The position numbers and the translations under genes are program-made. A stretch of DNA of 42,803 nt from Pseudomonadales bacterium (lineage in GTDB: Bacteria > Pseudomonadota > Gammaproteobacteria > Pseudomonadales > Azotimanducaceae): assembly GCA_016763855.1 (NCBI GenBank), contig JAESSY010000065.1, forward strand, positions 1 to 42,803. The letters are read 5' to 3'. The notes under the pieces are model-generated. The model worked only from the letters and a program-made list of their open reading frames with translations, was not told where the DNA came from and made no database searches. The stretch's first letter is position 1. Every line of letters begins with the position of its first letter. This document shows positions 24,156-34,633 of the stretch, piece by piece.

Positions 24156-25994
24156 CTAAACAATCTTTGTCGCACGATGAACAGCGCGATTCGCTTTCTC
24201 GTCAAATAAATCTACTAACTGATCTGTCATAGCATCACCTAATTGCTCTGCATCAGTGATTGTCACTGCTCGACTGTAGTGGTGAGTCACGTCATGTCCT
24301 ATTCCGATAGCAACAAGCTCAACGGGACTTTGATTTTCGATTTGATCTATTGCGTACTTCAAGTGCTGCTCTAGATAATTACTGGGATTAACCAGTAAAG
24401 TACTATTATCAACAGGCAATCCATCAGAAATCACCATCAAGATCTTTCTATCTTCAGGGCGCCCAACGATTCTGTTATGGGCCCAGAGCAAAGCCTCACC
24501 ATCTACATTTTCCTTCAGCAATTCTTCTCGCATCATCAAGCCCAAATTACGTCTGGATCTACGCCAGGGCATATCTGCAGATTTATAAATAATATGGCGT
24601 AGATCATTTAGACGTCCAGGTTGGAGCGGCTTACCCTGTTGCAACCAGAGTTCTCTTGATTGACCGCCTCTCCATGCTCGTGTTGTGAAACCCAAAATTT
24701 CAACCTTTACGGAACACCGCTCTAAAGTTTGACCTAAAATATCCGCACACATTGCGGCAATGGTAATTGAGCGACCTCGCATAGAGCCTGAGCTATCAAT
24801 CAGAAGAGAGACAACAGTATCCTTAAAGTTAGTATCTTTTTCCTGCTTGAAAGCGAGGGGTTGGAATGGATCGAGAATGACATTGGTTAAGCGTGAGGTA
24901 TCTAACAAACCTTCTTCCAAATCAAAATTCCAAGTTCTGTTTTGTTGTGCCATCAATTTTCGTTGCAAGCGATTCGCAAGTTTACTGATCACCACTTGAG
25001 AGTTTTGCAGGTGCTTATCAAGAACACCTCTCAAACGATCAAGCTCTGCTGGCTCACACATCTCATCCGCAATAACGGTTTCGTCGAAAAGATGAGAATA
25101 TGCCTTGTATTGACTTTCTTTTGGTCGAACCCAATTTGAATTCATCAAAGCATCAGGTGGGCCACCGGCTTCATCCTGATCTCCCTCAGCTTCAGCCATA
25201 TCCATTGCATCAGCATCCATGGGGACATCACCATCGAGACTTTCGGCCATATCAGAATCTCCGGACATATCCTGATCAGAAGATTCATCACCACTTTCGG
25301 CGTCCAGTTCCTGCTCTTGATTTTCCTGGTCTTCAGCTTCCCCTTCGCCGGTTTCTTCACCCCACTCTTCGGCCAAACCCAGATCAACAATCATCTGTCG
25401 AGACAACCGTGAGAAGGCTTCTTGATCAAATTTAATTTCTTTTAATGCTTCAACCCGCCCACCAATTTGTGAATCAATGCGATCCCGCCACAAACCCAAT
25501 AGATGATCAGCAGTTGGGGGCAGTGGCAAACCCATTTTTTCGCGAATATACAATCCGACAGCTTCTCCGAGGGGTGCATCCTGCTGCTCTGTAATTTCTC
25601 CATAGCTCTGATCAAAACACCTCTGTTCCAGCTCGGCAGACAGGTTGTTTTCTACACCCTTCATAAGATAGGAACCAATGGCAGCTAAACGTGCGTCTTC
25701 TACACTATCAAAAACTTCCTGAGCTATGCCCGTAATTGGCCTCGCTTCTCTGTGTTTTTCAAGATCATGGAATCTTATTTTTAGTGCAAATTGATCTGAG
25801 GTTCCCCGAAGAACCGCTAACTGTTCTTGATTTATGCCTTTGTCAGGCAAAGGTACTCTGACGCGATTGCCTTGCAGGTAAGCTTTACCTCGGCCGAAAC
25901 TGACCTCAAGCTCTTCGTTACCTGAAATCGCCCGCATGGTCGACGTGATAGCCTGCTTAAACAAATCCATAGAGTCTGGTACTGATTTATTCAT
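24156..25994 (-). CDS. cobT: CobT-like protein (cobaltochelatase-type VWA subunit)
   Basis: This 612-aa protein has the CobT layout: an N-terminal domain (1-205), a very acidic linker (about 209-278, nearly all Glu, Asp, Gln, Ser), and a C-terminal VWA domain with a MIDAS at D400-S-S402-G-S404 ('LLIDSSGSM'). CobT works with the AAA+ protein CobS and, in aerobic cobalamin synthesis, with CobN to insert cobalt. No cobN or other cobalamin gene is in the window, so this may be an orphan CobST pair with another client. The ATG at 25994 now lies 162 bp from the cobS stop because of a MITE-like insertion; without it the gap would be 15 bases. Confidence 0.9.
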   Translation of the reverse strand: MNKSVPDSMDLFKQAITSTMRAISGNEELEVSFGRGKAYLQGNRVRVPLPDKGINQEQLAVLRGTSDQFALKIRFHDLEKHREARPITGIAQEVFDSVEDARLAAIGSYLMKGVENNLSAELEQRCFDQSYGEITEQQDAPLGEAVGLYIREKMGLPLPPTADHLLGLWRDRIDSQIGGRVEALKEIKFDQEAFSRLSRQMIVDLGLAEEWGEETGEGEAEDQENQEQELDAESGDESSDQDMSGDSDMAESLDGDVPMDADAMDMAEAEGDQDEAGGPPDALMNSNWVRPKESQYKAYSHLFDETVIADEMCEPAELDRLRGVLDKHLQNSQVVISKLANRLQRKLMAQQNRTWNFDLEEGLLDTSRLTNVILDPFQPLAFKQEKDTNFKDTVVSLLIDSSGSMRGRSITIAAMCADILGQTLERCSVKVEILGFTTRAWRGGQSRELWLQQGKPLQPGRLNDLRHIIYKSADMPWRRSRRNLGLMMREELLKENVDGEALLWAHNRIVGRPEDRKILMVISDGLPVDNSTLLVNPSNYLEQHLKYAIDQIENQSPVELVAIGIGHDVTHHYSRAVTITDAEQLGDAMTDQLVDLFDEKANRAVHRATKIV

Positions 25995-26009
25995 GGGTAT
26001 TGACAGCTT

Positions 26010-26160
26010 CTAGGGAATGTCTGATTAAGGTCTATTTCCGCCATGTCGGCGTCAGACGCAAACTCCAAAAAGTACTTAATATACAGCATATTAATCACTT
26101 TTCTCCGTTCACCCCTTCCTTGCCCTGACGAAAATATCCACTTAATCAGACATTCCCTAG
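26010..26160. mobile_element. 143-bp MITE-like element with 20-bp perfect flanking inverted repeats (target CTAG)
   Basis: CTAGGGAATGTCTGATTAAG at 26010-26029 recurs as its exact reverse complement at 26141-26160. Read as CTAG + GGAATGTCTGATTAAG ends, the element is 26014-26156 (143 bp) with 16-bp terminal repeats and a 4-bp CTAG target duplication. It has a central palindrome, TTAATAT-ACAGC-ATATTAA (26076-26094), and no transposase gene. It lies between cobS and cobT; the right CTAG supplies the TAG stop of cobS. A non-autonomous relative of an IS5-type element is my best guess at its family. Confidence 0.75.
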
Positions 26161-27137
26161 GCAAGTACAATTTTCGAGCTGGACTCGGGCAATTCCTCGC
26201 CCATGCATCTCTGGTAATATTCAGCCACGATAGACCGCTCAGTCTCATCACACTTATTCAAGAAAGTCAGCCTGAATGCAAAACCTAGATCATTAAAAAT
26301 CTGTGCGTTTTCTGCCCACATAATGACAGTACGAGGCGACATAACAATGGAAATATCGCCATTGATAAATCCTTGTCTTGTTAAGTCCGCAACTGAGACC
26401 ATGTTAGAAAGTCTGCTTCTATCCTGATCAGGTAGTTTCGCTGCAACAATGTCAGTTTCATTTTCATGAGGCAAGTAATTCAAGGTAGACACGATATTCC
26501 ATCTGTCCATCTGGCCCTGATTTATCTGTTGAGTACCATGGTAAAGACCACTTGGATCTCCAAGGCCAATAGTATTAGTTGTAGCAAACAAACGAAAAGA
26601 AGGATGAGGGCTAATAACTTTACTTTGATCCAAAAGCGTTAATTTACCCTCAACTTCTAATACACGCTGAATAACAAACATCACATCGGGTCTACCTGCA
26701 TCATATTCATCAAACACAAGCGCACAGGCACGTTGCAAAGCCCAAGGTAACAATCCCTCTCTGAATTCTGTAATTTGCTTTCCGTCCTGAAGCACAATTG
26801 CATCTTTTCCGATCAAATCCATTCTGCTGACATGGCTATCCAAATTAATACGGATGCAGGGCCAGTTGAGTCGTGCGGCTACTTGCTCAATATGGGTCGA
26901 TTTTCCGGTCCCGTGATAACCCTGAATCATGACACGACGATTGTGAGAGAAGCCCGCTAGAATCGCGAGCGTCGTTTCGTGGTTAAAAAGATAGGTGTCG
27001 TCTACTAAAGGCACATGTTCTGAAGCCACCGAAAAACCCGGTACTTTAAGATCGACATCTAAACCAAAGGTTTGGCGAACATCATATTCTGTATCCGGAA
27101 TGCCATTTTCCTCTATCCCACTACTTTGTACATTCAT
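26157..27137 (-). CDS. cobS: CobS-like AAA+ ATPase (cobaltochelatase-type)
   Basis: This 326-aa ATPase shows the CobS hallmarks: '[73 protein letters not shown]' with Walker A 'GYHGTGKS', Walker B '[13 protein letters not shown]', sensor '[10 protein letters not shown]' and '[14 protein letters not shown]'. It belongs to the MoxR group and partners with CobT. The ending '...[18 protein letters not shown]' looks complete, so the insertion at its stop codon did not truncate it. The ATG at 27137 has AGGTAG eight bases upstream. It is the first gene of the cobS - cobT - nudix unit. Confidence 0.93.
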   Translation of the reverse strand: MNVQSSGIEENGIPDTEYDVRQTFGLDVDLKVPGFSVASEHVPLVDDTYLFNHETTLAILAGFSHNRRVMIQGYHGTGKSTHIEQVAARLNWPCIRINLDSHVSRMDLIGKDAIVLQDGKQITEFREGLLPWALQRACALVFDEYDAGRPDVMFVIQRVLEVEGKLTLLDQSKVISPHPSFRLFATTNTIGLGDPSGLYHGTQQINQGQMDRWNIVSTLNYLPHENETDIVAAKLPDQDRSRLSNMVSVADLTRQGFINGDISIVMSPRTVIMWAENAQIFNDLGFAFRLTFLNKCDETERSIVAEYYQRCMGEELPESSSKIVLA

Positions 27138-27383
27138 TTCTTGTGCTACCTACTTTCTGTTCTAAAAAATGTTCTTTAAATTCAGAGTCATAATTTGACA
27201 GTTACGCGGCGACACAGTAAGTCAGCGTGCCGCCGAAAGCTGCACAGAATATCTTTATTGGGGAACAATTGCTACGAGACCAAAGCATCGCCCCCCTACT
27301 TTCTCAATTTCGACTTGAAACTATTGACCAAAGGCACTCTATACAAGCAACATACAACCTAATCTTGTTCTTTGGAATTAAGC

Positions 27384-27932
27384 ATGACCCTAATCTATCT
27401 CGTAAGACACGGCAAGGCAGCCGCATCCTTCACGGACGATCTTGACCCTGGCTTAGACAATCTGGGTCGGCAACAGGCACAAACAGCCTGTGCAAGCCTC
27501 GCGAATCTTAGCCCATTGCAACTTCTCTCAAGCCCGCTCCTAAGGGCCCAAGAAACGGCGGCACCCTTAGCCGAGAATTTAAATTCATCGGTAAGCATAG
27601 AAAATCGTGTTGCAGAGATTCCATCCCCGAATCTCTCTTTGCAAGAACGTGGCGCATGGCTTGGGGCGGTAATGGAAGGACAATGGTCAACGCAATCTGA
27701 AAGCCTGCAAGCATGGCGTAATCAAATCGAGACTTGCTTATTATCGATTAGTGCAAACACTGTGATCTTTACACACTTTGTCGCGATCAATGCCGCGGTT
27801 AGTCTTGCGGAAAAATCTGACAAGGTTTTAATCTTTCGACCGGACAACTGTTCGATAACCATCATTGAGACCGATGGCAAGACGCTTCAGTTAGTAGAGA
27901 GGGGGCAAGAGGCCGTAACAAAAGTGAACTAG
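27384..27932 (+). CDS. Histidine phosphatase superfamily protein (SixA/phosphoglycerate mutase-like)
   Basis: A 182-aa protein with the N-terminal phospho-histidine motif 'LVRHGKAA' and the later 'LLSSPLLRAQETAAPLAE' and 'VIFTHFVAINAA', where the second catalytic His lies. It is a branch-2-like small phosphatase; the substrate may be a protein phosphohistidine or a small metabolite. ATG at 27384 is preferred to the TTG twelve bases upstream. Its stop shares CTAG (27929-27932) with the stop of convergent holA. Confidence 0.85.
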   Translation: MTLIYLVRHGKAAASFTDDLDPGLDNLGRQQAQTACASLANLSPLQLLSSPLLRAQETAAPLAENLNSSVSIENRVAEIPSPNLSLQERGAWLGAVMEGQWSTQSESLQAWRNQIETCLLSISANTVIFTHFVAINAAVSLAEKSDKVLIFRPDNCSITIIETDGKTLQLVERGQEAVTKVN

Positions 27933-28942
27933 AGTATCCGCTTCCCTGATAGGAATAGAACAAGCCTCTCCATCTCATCCCAAGGATCGCCAGCTTGAAT
28001 ACCTTTTACCTGTTGATCAATTTTGCCAACCCATTGCAAGCACCTTTGTAAGGCATCCGCGGAACGATGTTGTAGGCAAGATCCCACTATCGATTTGCGT
28101 TTTGTCCAGACGCGGTAACTTTTTAATACCGCATCTATCCTCTGTCCTTCTCTAACAGCTAGAGACATAGAGATCATTGTTCGTAATTCTCTTGAGAGCA
28201 TATTGGTCAGATACATCATTTCTGTATTTTCTGCTCGAAGTCCTTGAACCACTTTCAAGGTCCTTTTAGTATCCTGACTTAGTGCTGCATCGATCAATCC
28301 AAATACATCATATCTTGCACTATCTGAAACGCCGTCTACCACCAATTCAACACTCACTTGATCGTCATTGCTAATAAGGCGCAACCTTTCTATTTCCTGA
28401 CTATCTGCAAGAAGGTTCCCTTCTACCCTATCAATCAACGCCGCAATCGCCTCTGGGCTTGCGCTTAGACCAAGCTGTCTGAACCGGCCCCCTACCCATG
28501 CTGGCAGGCTCTTTAGTTCAATCGGCCAGATTTGAACAAATACACCCGCGCTTTCCAGTTTTTTAAACCACGCTGCATTCTGAGTCTTCTTGTCCAATTT
28601 AGGCAGTACCAAGAGCATGCAGTTATCAGGAGAGGCATCTTCTATAAATGATGTTAAGGCTTGAATCCCCACATCAGACGGCTTCCCTTTGGGCAAACGC
28701 AACTCCAGTAATTTCTGTTCAGCAAACAGGCTCATGCTATTCGTACTGAATAGGACTTCTTCCCAATCAAAACTGGCATCGACATGAAATAACTCGCGCT
28801 CAGAAAATCCTTTCTTTTTGAGCGCGTCACGAATTAGATCGCAGCTTTCTTGCACCAGAAGAGGCTCGTCGCCACTCACTATGTAAAGGGGGGCATTGGG
28901 TTTTGAAAAATGCGCGCTGAGCTTTTCTGGGTAAACCTTCAC
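27929..28942 (-). CDS. holA: DNA polymerase III subunit delta
   Basis: This 337-aa subunit of the clamp loader opens the beta sliding clamp during replication. It shows the delta-subunit pattern: 'LYIVSGDEPLLVQESCDLIRDAL' at the N-terminus, 'LLELRLPKGKPSDVGIQALTSFIE', 'WPIELKSLPAWVGGRFRQLGL' and 'RVEGNLLADSQEIERL'. Start is GTG at 28942, three bases after the lptE stop, which places it in the leuS - lptE - holA operon found throughout gammaproteobacteria. The usual next gene, nadD, is absent here; a convergent phosphatase gene takes its place. Confidence 0.94.
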   Translation of the reverse strand: MKVYPEKLSAHFSKPNAPLYIVSGDEPLLVQESCDLIRDALKKKGFSERELFHVDASFDWEEVLFSTNSMSLFAEQKLLELRLPKGKPSDVGIQALTSFIEDASPDNCMLLVLPKLDKKTQNAAWFKKLESAGVFVQIWPIELKSLPAWVGGRFRQLGLSASPEAIAALIDRVEGNLLADSQEIERLRLISNDDQVSVELVVDGVSDSARYDVFGLIDAALSQDTKRTLKVVQGLRAENTEMMYLTNMLSRELRTMISMSLAVREGQRIDAVLKSYRVWTKRKSIVGSCLQHRSADALQRCLQWVGKIDQQVKGIQAGDPWDEMERLVLFLSGKRIL

Positions 28943-28945
28943 GGT

Positions 28946-29458
28946 TTATGGGTTCTCACTTTCAATGCGCATAGCGGCATATAATCGGCGTAAGATCTGT
29001 CCAGAAATATCTCGCCTGATTTCTGCTACAACTTGAGTTTCTTCCTCGCTGCTGCCAACAAGGCTGCTTGCATCGAAGCTGTAAATTTTTTCAACGATGA
29101 CTGAAGTGGGGGGAATTAGCACTTGATTACTCTCAGACAAGACTTGGAATCGTACCTCGATACTTAACTCGTATTCGGAAACGCTTATATCCCCCGATGT
29201 CGCGACGGGGCGTCTGTGAGTGATCTCAGAAAGAAGACTTAGAGAATAAGGCGCCTCACTTTTGGATGAGATATCAACACCCTGGTTACTCAAGGTGTCC
29301 GCCAGAATTTTTACCATTTCACTTCGAGTATTAAGCGCTGAAATATGAATGCTTCCCAGGTCAAAATCATAACCCTCTGCACCACGAAGTTGGAAGCCGC
29401 AGCTCATAAGTGAGCTCAAAGCTAACAAACAGAGACTGCATACTAATGCACGCATCAT
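28946..29458 (-). CDS. lptE: LPS-assembly lipoprotein LptE
   Basis: A 170-aa outer-membrane lipoprotein that forms the LPS translocon with LptD. It has a lipoprotein signal with lipobox L17-M-S-C20 followed by 'GFQLRG', which is typical of LptE, and then a mixed alpha/beta domain ('[28 protein letters not shown]'). Its first ATG overlaps the leuS stop (ATGA), and a second ATG follows at once; either start would serve. It sits between leuS and holA, the conserved context. Confidence 0.93.
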   Translation of the reverse strand: MMRALVCSLCLLALSSLMSCGFQLRGAEGYDFDLGSIHISALNTRSEMVKILADTLSNQGVDISSKSEAPYSLSLLSEITHRRPVATSGDISVSEYELSIEVRFQVLSESNQVLIPPTSVIVEKIYSFDASSLVGSSEEETQVVAEIRRDISGQILRRLYAAMRIESENP

Positions 29459-31929
29459 GACACCACAAAGTTGACGAGTTTATTCGGTACAACAATAACC
29501 TTCCGTATCGTTTTACCTTCGATGAACTTGCCTACATTATCAAGATTTTTTGCGATTTGTTCAGCATCTTCTTTACTCGCATCTGGGCTGATCTCAAATT
29601 GGCCTCTCAGTTTGCCATTTACCTGCACAATCATTGTCAACGAAGTCTTCTTCAGTGCATCTTGATCAACTTCTAACCAACTCGCCTCTTCAATGTTCTC
29701 TCCAACCAACTGAAACCAAAGCTCATGGCTAATATGAGGCGTAATGGGCGCCATGACCAGCACCATAGATTTAAGGGCTTCTTTGACAATCGCCCAATCT
29801 AACGCATTCTTTCGCTCAAATTTGTCAACCTGGTTCATCAATGACATCACAGTGGAAATCACGGTATTAAATCTCAAACGACGGCCGTAATCGTCTTCTG
29901 CTTTTGCCAGCATTTCGTGCACGAGCCTTCGCAACTCTCGTTGTTTGTTGTCTAACTTGTTGGTATCTAACTTATCGGGGCTATCATGCTCAAGACATTG
30001 AGTAACCGAAGCCCAGAGTCTTGTTCTCAGCCATTTTTCGGCAGACTCCACACCATTTTCAGACCATTCAAAAGATTGTTCCGGAGGCGCAGCAAACATC
30101 ATTGCCATACGCACTGCATCAGCACCATAGAGATCAATTAATTGTTGAGGATCTCCCGCAGCACCCACTGATTTTGACATTTTCACGCCGTCTTTCAACA
30201 CCATGCCGAGAGAAAGTAATTTCTTGAATGGCTCATCAGAATCGACTAATCCTTCATCCCGAAGCACTTTATGAAAAAAGCGGGCATACAATAAATGTAA
30301 AATAGCGTGTTCTTCCCCCCCTACATAATGATCAACCGAGGTCCAGTATTTAGCGCGCTCATCCAACATAGCGTTATCTTGATTACTTGAGGCAAATCTC
30401 GCGTAATACCAGGATGACTCCATAAAAGTATCAAAAGTATCCGTTTCTCTATTGGCATCAGCACCGCAATCCGGACACTTTGTTTTGTACCATCCTGGCA
30501 TTTTCTTTAGAGGCGAGCCCACACCTTCAAAAGAAACATCTGTTGGAAGCACCACGGGCAAATCGGCATCGGGAACTGCCACAGGACCACATTTGTCACA
30601 ATTGATGATGGGTATGGGGCAACCCCAATAGCGCTGACGCGAGACTCCCCAATCCCGCAGACGATAATTGATTTGCTTTTCACCTAAGTTCAAAGCTATC
30701 AACTTATTCGAAATAGCATCAAAAGCCCCTTGAAAATCCAAGCCATCAAACTCACCTGAGTTAACAAGAACGCCAGATTTAGATATGTACGCTCCCTCTG
30801 AAATGTCACAATTTTCATCGCTATCCGCTTTTGGCGCAATAACTTGTCTAATGTCCAAACCATACTTTTTCGCAAACTCCCAATCACGATGATCGTGAGC
30901 TGGAACAGACATCACAGCGCCGGATCCATATTCCTTAAGTACAAAGTTTGCAACCCAGATAGGCAGTTCTTCACCCGTAATGGGATGTTTCGCTTTAAAC
31001 CCCGTATCCATACCTAACTTTTCCATCTTAGCCATATCGGCTTCTGCAACTTTCACTTTATTACATTCTTCGTGGAAAACGCTCAAATCTTTATTATGCT
31101 TTGCGGCGGCTTTTGCAATGGGATGTTGAGCTGCAACCGCAATATAGGTCGCCCCTAGTAAAGTATCGGGTCTAGTGGTATAAACTTTTATGCCGTTTTG
31201 ACCTACCTCGTCGAAAAGAAAAGTCAGTTCAACGCCTTCAGATCGACCAATCCAATTTCGTTGCATAGTTTTAATTTTTTCAGGCCATCCATCCAGATCA
31301 TCGAGTTTATCCAAAAGCTCTTGGGCATAGTCAGTGATCTTCAAGAACCACTGGGATAATTCACGACGTTCAACCTGTGCATTTGAGCGCCAACCTTTGC
31401 CATCAATAACCTGTTCATTGGCAAGTACAGTCTGATCGACTGGATCCCAGTTAACAAAGGCGGCTTTTTTGTAAACCAAGCCTTTCTTATACATACGCGT
31501 GAAGAACCATTGCTCCCAACGGTAATATTCTGGATTACAGGTATAGAGTTCCCGGCTCCAATCATAGGCAAAGCCAAGACTACAAAGTTGTTTCTTCATA
31601 TGTTCAATGTTTGACATCGTCCACTTTGCAGGAGGAACCTTATGCTTTATGGCCGCGTTTTCTGCCGGTAAACCAAACGCATCCCAACCCATGGGTTGCA
31701 TTACATTTTTCCCCTGAAGACGCTGAAATCTGCCTATGACATCTCCCAGAGTATAAGTCCGTACATGTCCCATATGCAGTTGACCACTAGGATAGGGGAA
31801 CATAGCAAGACAGTAGAACTTGGGTTTGGAGGAATTTTCAGTCGCTTCAAAGCTCTGGTTTTCTCGCCAATAACTTTGAATTTTCCCCTCGATCTCAAGC
31901 GGATTATAGGAGGATGTTGAATCGTTCAT
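29455..31929 (-). CDS. leuS: Leucyl-tRNA synthetase
   Basis: This 824-aa class I synthetase charges tRNA-Leu. It shows the HIGH motif in '[21 protein letters not shown]', the editing-domain segment '[16 protein letters not shown]', '[19 protein letters not shown]' and the KMSKS motif '[13 protein letters not shown]'. A zinc-type module with CDKC and CPDC (about residues 490-560) is retained; E. coli LeuS has lost these cysteines. It lacks the long insertion before KMSKS found in E. coli. The ATG at 31929 is chosen over a GTG at 31944. The start has little Shine-Dalgarno sequence. First gene of leuS - lptE - holA. Confidence 0.97.
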   Translation of the reverse strand: MNDSTSSYNPLEIEGKIQSYWRENQSFEATENSSKPKFYCLAMFPYPSGQLHMGHVRTYTLGDVIGRFQRLQGKNVMQPMGWDAFGLPAENAAIKHKVPPAKWTMSNIEHMKKQLCSLGFAYDWSRELYTCNPEYYRWEQWFFTRMYKKGLVYKKAAFVNWDPVDQTVLANEQVIDGKGWRSNAQVERRELSQWFLKITDYAQELLDKLDDLDGWPEKIKTMQRNWIGRSEGVELTFLFDEVGQNGIKVYTTRPDTLLGATYIAVAAQHPIAKAAAKHNKDLSVFHEECNKVKVAEADMAKMEKLGMDTGFKAKHPITGEELPIWVANFVLKEYGSGAVMSVPAHDHRDWEFAKKYGLDIRQVIAPKADSDENCDISEGAYISKSGVLVNSGEFDGLDFQGAFDAISNKLIALNLGEKQINYRLRDWGVSRQRYWGCPIPIINCDKCGPVAVPDADLPVVLPTDVSFEGVGSPLKKMPGWYKTKCPDCGADANRETDTFDTFMESSWYYARFASSNQDNAMLDERAKYWTSVDHYVGGEEHAILHLLYARFFHKVLRDEGLVDSDEPFKKLLSLGMVLKDGVKMSKSVGAAGDPQQLIDLYGADAVRMAMMFAAPPEQSFEWSENGVESAEKWLRTRLWASVTQCLEHDSPDKLDTNKLDNKQRELRRLVHEMLAKAEDDYGRRLRFNTVISTVMSLMNQVDKFERKNALDWAIVKEALKSMVLVMAPITPHISHELWFQLVGENIEEASWLEVDQDALKKTSLTMIVQVNGKLRGQFEISPDASKEDAEQIAKNLDNVGKFIEGKTIRKVIVVPNKLVNFVVS

Positions 31930-32075
31930 TTTGTCAACTAGCACTAATTTTGCGAACGGGGATTCTACCTGATCATTGGCCAGATATCCGTTTATCTACC
32001 TACTCCAAATGATTAAAAACTATCAATAATCAGGAAATGAACTAGGTTTATAGGATCACAGTCAATGAAATATGC

Positions 32076-32315
32076 ATGAGCCGAGACAATCGACCATCGA
32101 TAAAACTCAATTTTCAGCTAGTCCGTTACCATGCCGAGGTATTAATGGAACAGATAGCTGCCCTCGAAGATCAGATCGAGGGCAATTTGGAAAAAAAACA
32201 CGGAGTCATGCATCTAAGAAATATGATTCAAGAACGGGAACGATCCCTTAGTGAGTATATCGAGATCGCCAAACCATCAAACTCAAGAACAATAAGGCAA
32301 TCAAACTCAAAATAG
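32076..32315 (+). CDS. Small hypothetical coiled-coil protein
   Basis: A 79-aa open frame divergent from leuS. It has a central helix rich in Glu, Gln, Leu and Arg ('LVRYHAEVLMEQIAALEDQIEG', 'MIQERERSLSEYIEIA') that looks like a coiled coil; no known family was recognised. The last 68 bases overlap the 3' end of convergent lnt. ATG at 32076 lacks a good ribosome binding site. Its protein-like composition and position before leuS make it plausible, but it may be a chance frame. Confidence 0.45.
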   Translation: MSRDNRPSIKLNFQLVRYHAEVLMEQIAALEDQIEGNLEKKHGVMHLRNMIQERERSLSEYIEIAKPSNSRTIRQSNSK

Positions 32316-33756
32316 GGACATGCCCAAAACGATTAAAAGGCGTAGTACCCTCCATGGCCCAAACCTCCCCCCTTAACACACCTTTTTGAAATTGAGGAAA
32401 TTGTGCTTGAATCTGACCTTTGGGGTTTACGATTGCGCTTACACCACTATTGGTCCCTCTTAAGAGATAACGTCCATTTTCAAGTGCACGCATTTGCGCC
32501 ATCTGCATATGCTGTAATGGCCCAATGGATTCTCCGAACCAGGTGTCATCGCTGATCGTGATGAGCAGGTCTGCAGTTTCTTCCGACCTGATCAGATTCG
32601 GATAGATTATTTCGTAACAGATACTCATCAAAACCTTTACATCACCCACTCGAAGCAGGTCTTGAGCGGCAGGCCCTGTCTGGTTTCGGGACATCGGTAA
32701 ATCAAAGGCTTTTATTAAACCTCTCAATTGACGTTCAAAAGGAACATATTCTCCAAAGGGAACCAATAACCTTTTAAAATACGAGCCTTCTCCCTGGCCT
32801 AGCGCTATTGCGGCGTTGTAAACATTTCCCGACTCATCACGATCCGGGATGCCAAGAATCAAAGCGCTCTTCTGGGCTTTACCCTTATCATCTATCTCTG
32901 ACAATAGGTTTTGAGCACTTTCTTTGAATACTGTAATGGCTGCCTCAGGCCAAACAATAAGATCACGACCCCATTCCGGTTCAGTCAAATCAAGATATTG
33001 CTGAATAATGGGACGAACCATTTCTCTTCGCCATTTTTGATGTTGGTCAATATTGCCCTGAACTAAACTGACACTGATCGATTCACCTCGCTCTTGAACT
33101 AATTTATAGTGAGGTAAGATGAATCCAGCACCCCAGATCAATAACAAAAATATCAAAGCAAGCACCCTATATTGAAGGCGCATTTCACTTAAAAAGTAAT
33201 GTACTAAAGCAACGCTCAATAGAACCAAAAAACCAACACCCAATACACCCACATAGGGCGCAAAGGCACCGAGAGGTGTTTCGAGATGTCCATATCCTAC
33301 GAGCAACCAAGGGAATCCTGTTAAAAACCAAGTAAAGATCCACTCCCTAATCACCCACAACAACACTAAACCTAAGCTGAGCGCTAGGACGTGAAATCGG
33401 AAGAAACGATGCAACAGGAAACCTTGTAGCAGCATCGGCAGGGATAAAACACCGACGAGCAAGGCAACTAAGCCTCCGGCTAAAATGGGAATCGCCTCAC
33501 CATACTCGTGTACAGAGACATAAATCCAGGAAATACCCCACCCGTACATTGCTATAGCGAACAAATAATGACGCAGCGCGATTTGTTTCGCGCCTGCCTG
33601 ATTTGAGATCACAAGCAAAATAAAAACAGATAAGAGGCCCAGTGGCCAGAGATTCGTCGGTGCGAGTGCCAAGTGAAAAATACTGCCTGCAAAAAGCGCA
33701 AGCATATTTGCTAAAACCGGGCTTTCAACAATCCATATTTTCTTGGGAAAGGCCAT
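32248..33756 (-). CDS. lnt: Apolipoprotein N-acyltransferase
   Basis: This 502-aa inner-membrane enzyme adds the third acyl chain to lipoproteins. The N-terminal half holds about six to seven membrane helices, and a periplasmic nitrilase-like domain follows with the catalytic triad in 'IVWPEAAI' (Glu), 'YFKRLLVPFGEYVP' (Lys) and 'MSICYEIIYP' (Cys). A last membrane helix ends the protein. It is the final gene of ybeZ - ybeY - corC - lnt, 23 bp after corC. Complete and of normal length. Confidence 0.95.
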   Translation of the reverse strand: MAFPKKIWIVESPVLANMLALFAGSIFHLALAPTNLWPLGLLSVFILLVISNQAGAKQIALRHYLFAIAMYGWGISWIYVSVHEYGEAIPILAGGLVALLVGVLSLPMLLQGFLLHRFFRFHVLALSLGLVLLWVIREWIFTWFLTGFPWLLVGYGHLETPLGAFAPYVGVLGVGFLVLLSVALVHYFLSEMRLQYRVLALIFLLLIWGAGFILPHYKLVQERGESISVSLVQGNIDQHQKWRREMVRPIIQQYLDLTEPEWGRDLIVWPEAAITVFKESAQNLLSEIDDKGKAQKSALILGIPDRDESGNVYNAAIALGQGEGSYFKRLLVPFGEYVPFERQLRGLIKAFDLPMSRNQTGPAAQDLLRVGDVKVLMSICYEIIYPNLIRSEETADLLITISDDTWFGESIGPLQHMQMAQMRALENGRYLLRGTNSGVSAIVNPKGQIQAQFPQFQKGVLRGEVWAMEGTTPFNRFGHVPILSLIALLFLSLMVWRSRYTH

Positions 33757-33779
33757 GGTTTACTCAGGCTCTCGTGACG

Positions 33780-34625
33780 CTACTTAGCCTGCAACGGGGG
33801 CGTTAGTTGCAACAAATGTACGCGCCTATTATCAGCATTCAACACGGTAAACTGATAACCCTCTATATCTACTTTTTCTTCTCGACGGGGTAAGTGTCCA
33901 AAGTGATGAACCACCAGCCCCCCTATTGTTTCGTATTCATCATCAGAGAACTGGCTTCCAAAGAAATCATTAAAATCGTCTACCGTGGTTAAGGCTTTGA
34001 CGACGAAGTTATCTTCAGCATGCTTCTTGATAAAATCGTCTTCCTCGAAGTCGTATTCATCCTCAATCTCTCCGACAATTTGCTCCAGCACATCTTCAAT
34101 CGTCACCATGCCAGAAACACTACCGTATTCATCATAAACAACCGCGAGGTGATTGCGCGTCTCTTTAAATTCCTCCAATAGTACATTTAGGCGCTTACTT
34201 TCTGGTATCGCAGTGCAAGGTCGCAGCAGATCCTTCATATTAAAACGCGCACGTTTATCAAGTAGCGCCAGGGGTAATAAATCTTTCGCCAACAATATAC
34301 CAACCACATCATCTGGGGATTCTCCGATGACCGGGAATCTAGAGTGACCTGATTCTATCACCATCGGTAGAAATTCATCAGGCATGGTATCCAATCTAAC
34401 CACCGTCATCTGCGAGCGAGGAATCATAATTTCTCTTGCCTGCATATCTGAAACCGTCATTGCGCCTTCAATAATGCTTAACGCCTCGGAATCCAACAAA
34501 GCTCTTTGTTCTGCGGATCTTAACAGCTCGATCAACTCTGCTCTGGAGTTAGGCTCGCCTGTAAAAGCCTGTGACAGTCTTTCTAACCAGGTTCGCTGAT
34601 CATTGCTCGGGTCTCCCTCGTTCAT
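33780..34625 (-). CDS. corC: CorC/YbeX-type CBS-domain protein
   Basis: This 281-aa cytoplasmic protein has a tandem CBS-domain pair (about 60-180: 'AREIMIPRSQMTVVRLDTMPDEFLPMVIESGHSRFPVIGES' and 'NVLLEEFKETRNHLAVVYDEYGSVSGMVTIEDVLEQIVGEIEDEYD') and a C-terminal transporter-associated domain (about 200-275). It lacks the membrane DUF21 domain, so it is the short YbeX/CorC form, linked to magnesium/cobalt efflux and ribosome-related phenotypes. It stands between ybeY and lnt, eight bases after ybeY. Confidence 0.92.
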   Translation of the reverse strand: MNEGDPSNDQRTWLERLSQAFTGEPNSRAELIELLRSAEQRALLDSEALSIIEGAMTVSDMQAREIMIPRSQMTVVRLDTMPDEFLPMVIESGHSRFPVIGESPDDVVGILLAKDLLPLALLDKRARFNMKDLLRPCTAIPESKRLNVLLEEFKETRNHLAVVYDEYGSVSGMVTIEDVLEQIVGEIEDEYDFEEDDFIKKHAEDNFVVKALTTVDDFNDFFGSQFSDDEYETIGGLVVHHFGHLPRREEKVDIEGYQFTVLNADNRRVHLLQLTPPLQAK

Positions 34626-34633
34626 TTTATTCC

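Noticed and set aside
25991-26251. 86-aa minus-strand frame running through the MITE
   Set aside because: It runs out of frame with cobS, crosses the whole inverted-repeat element and ends at cobT; explained by chance openness.
27227-27445. 72-aa plus-strand frame before the phosphatase
   Set aside because: It overlaps the clearly real phosphatase start in another frame and has no recognisable pattern.
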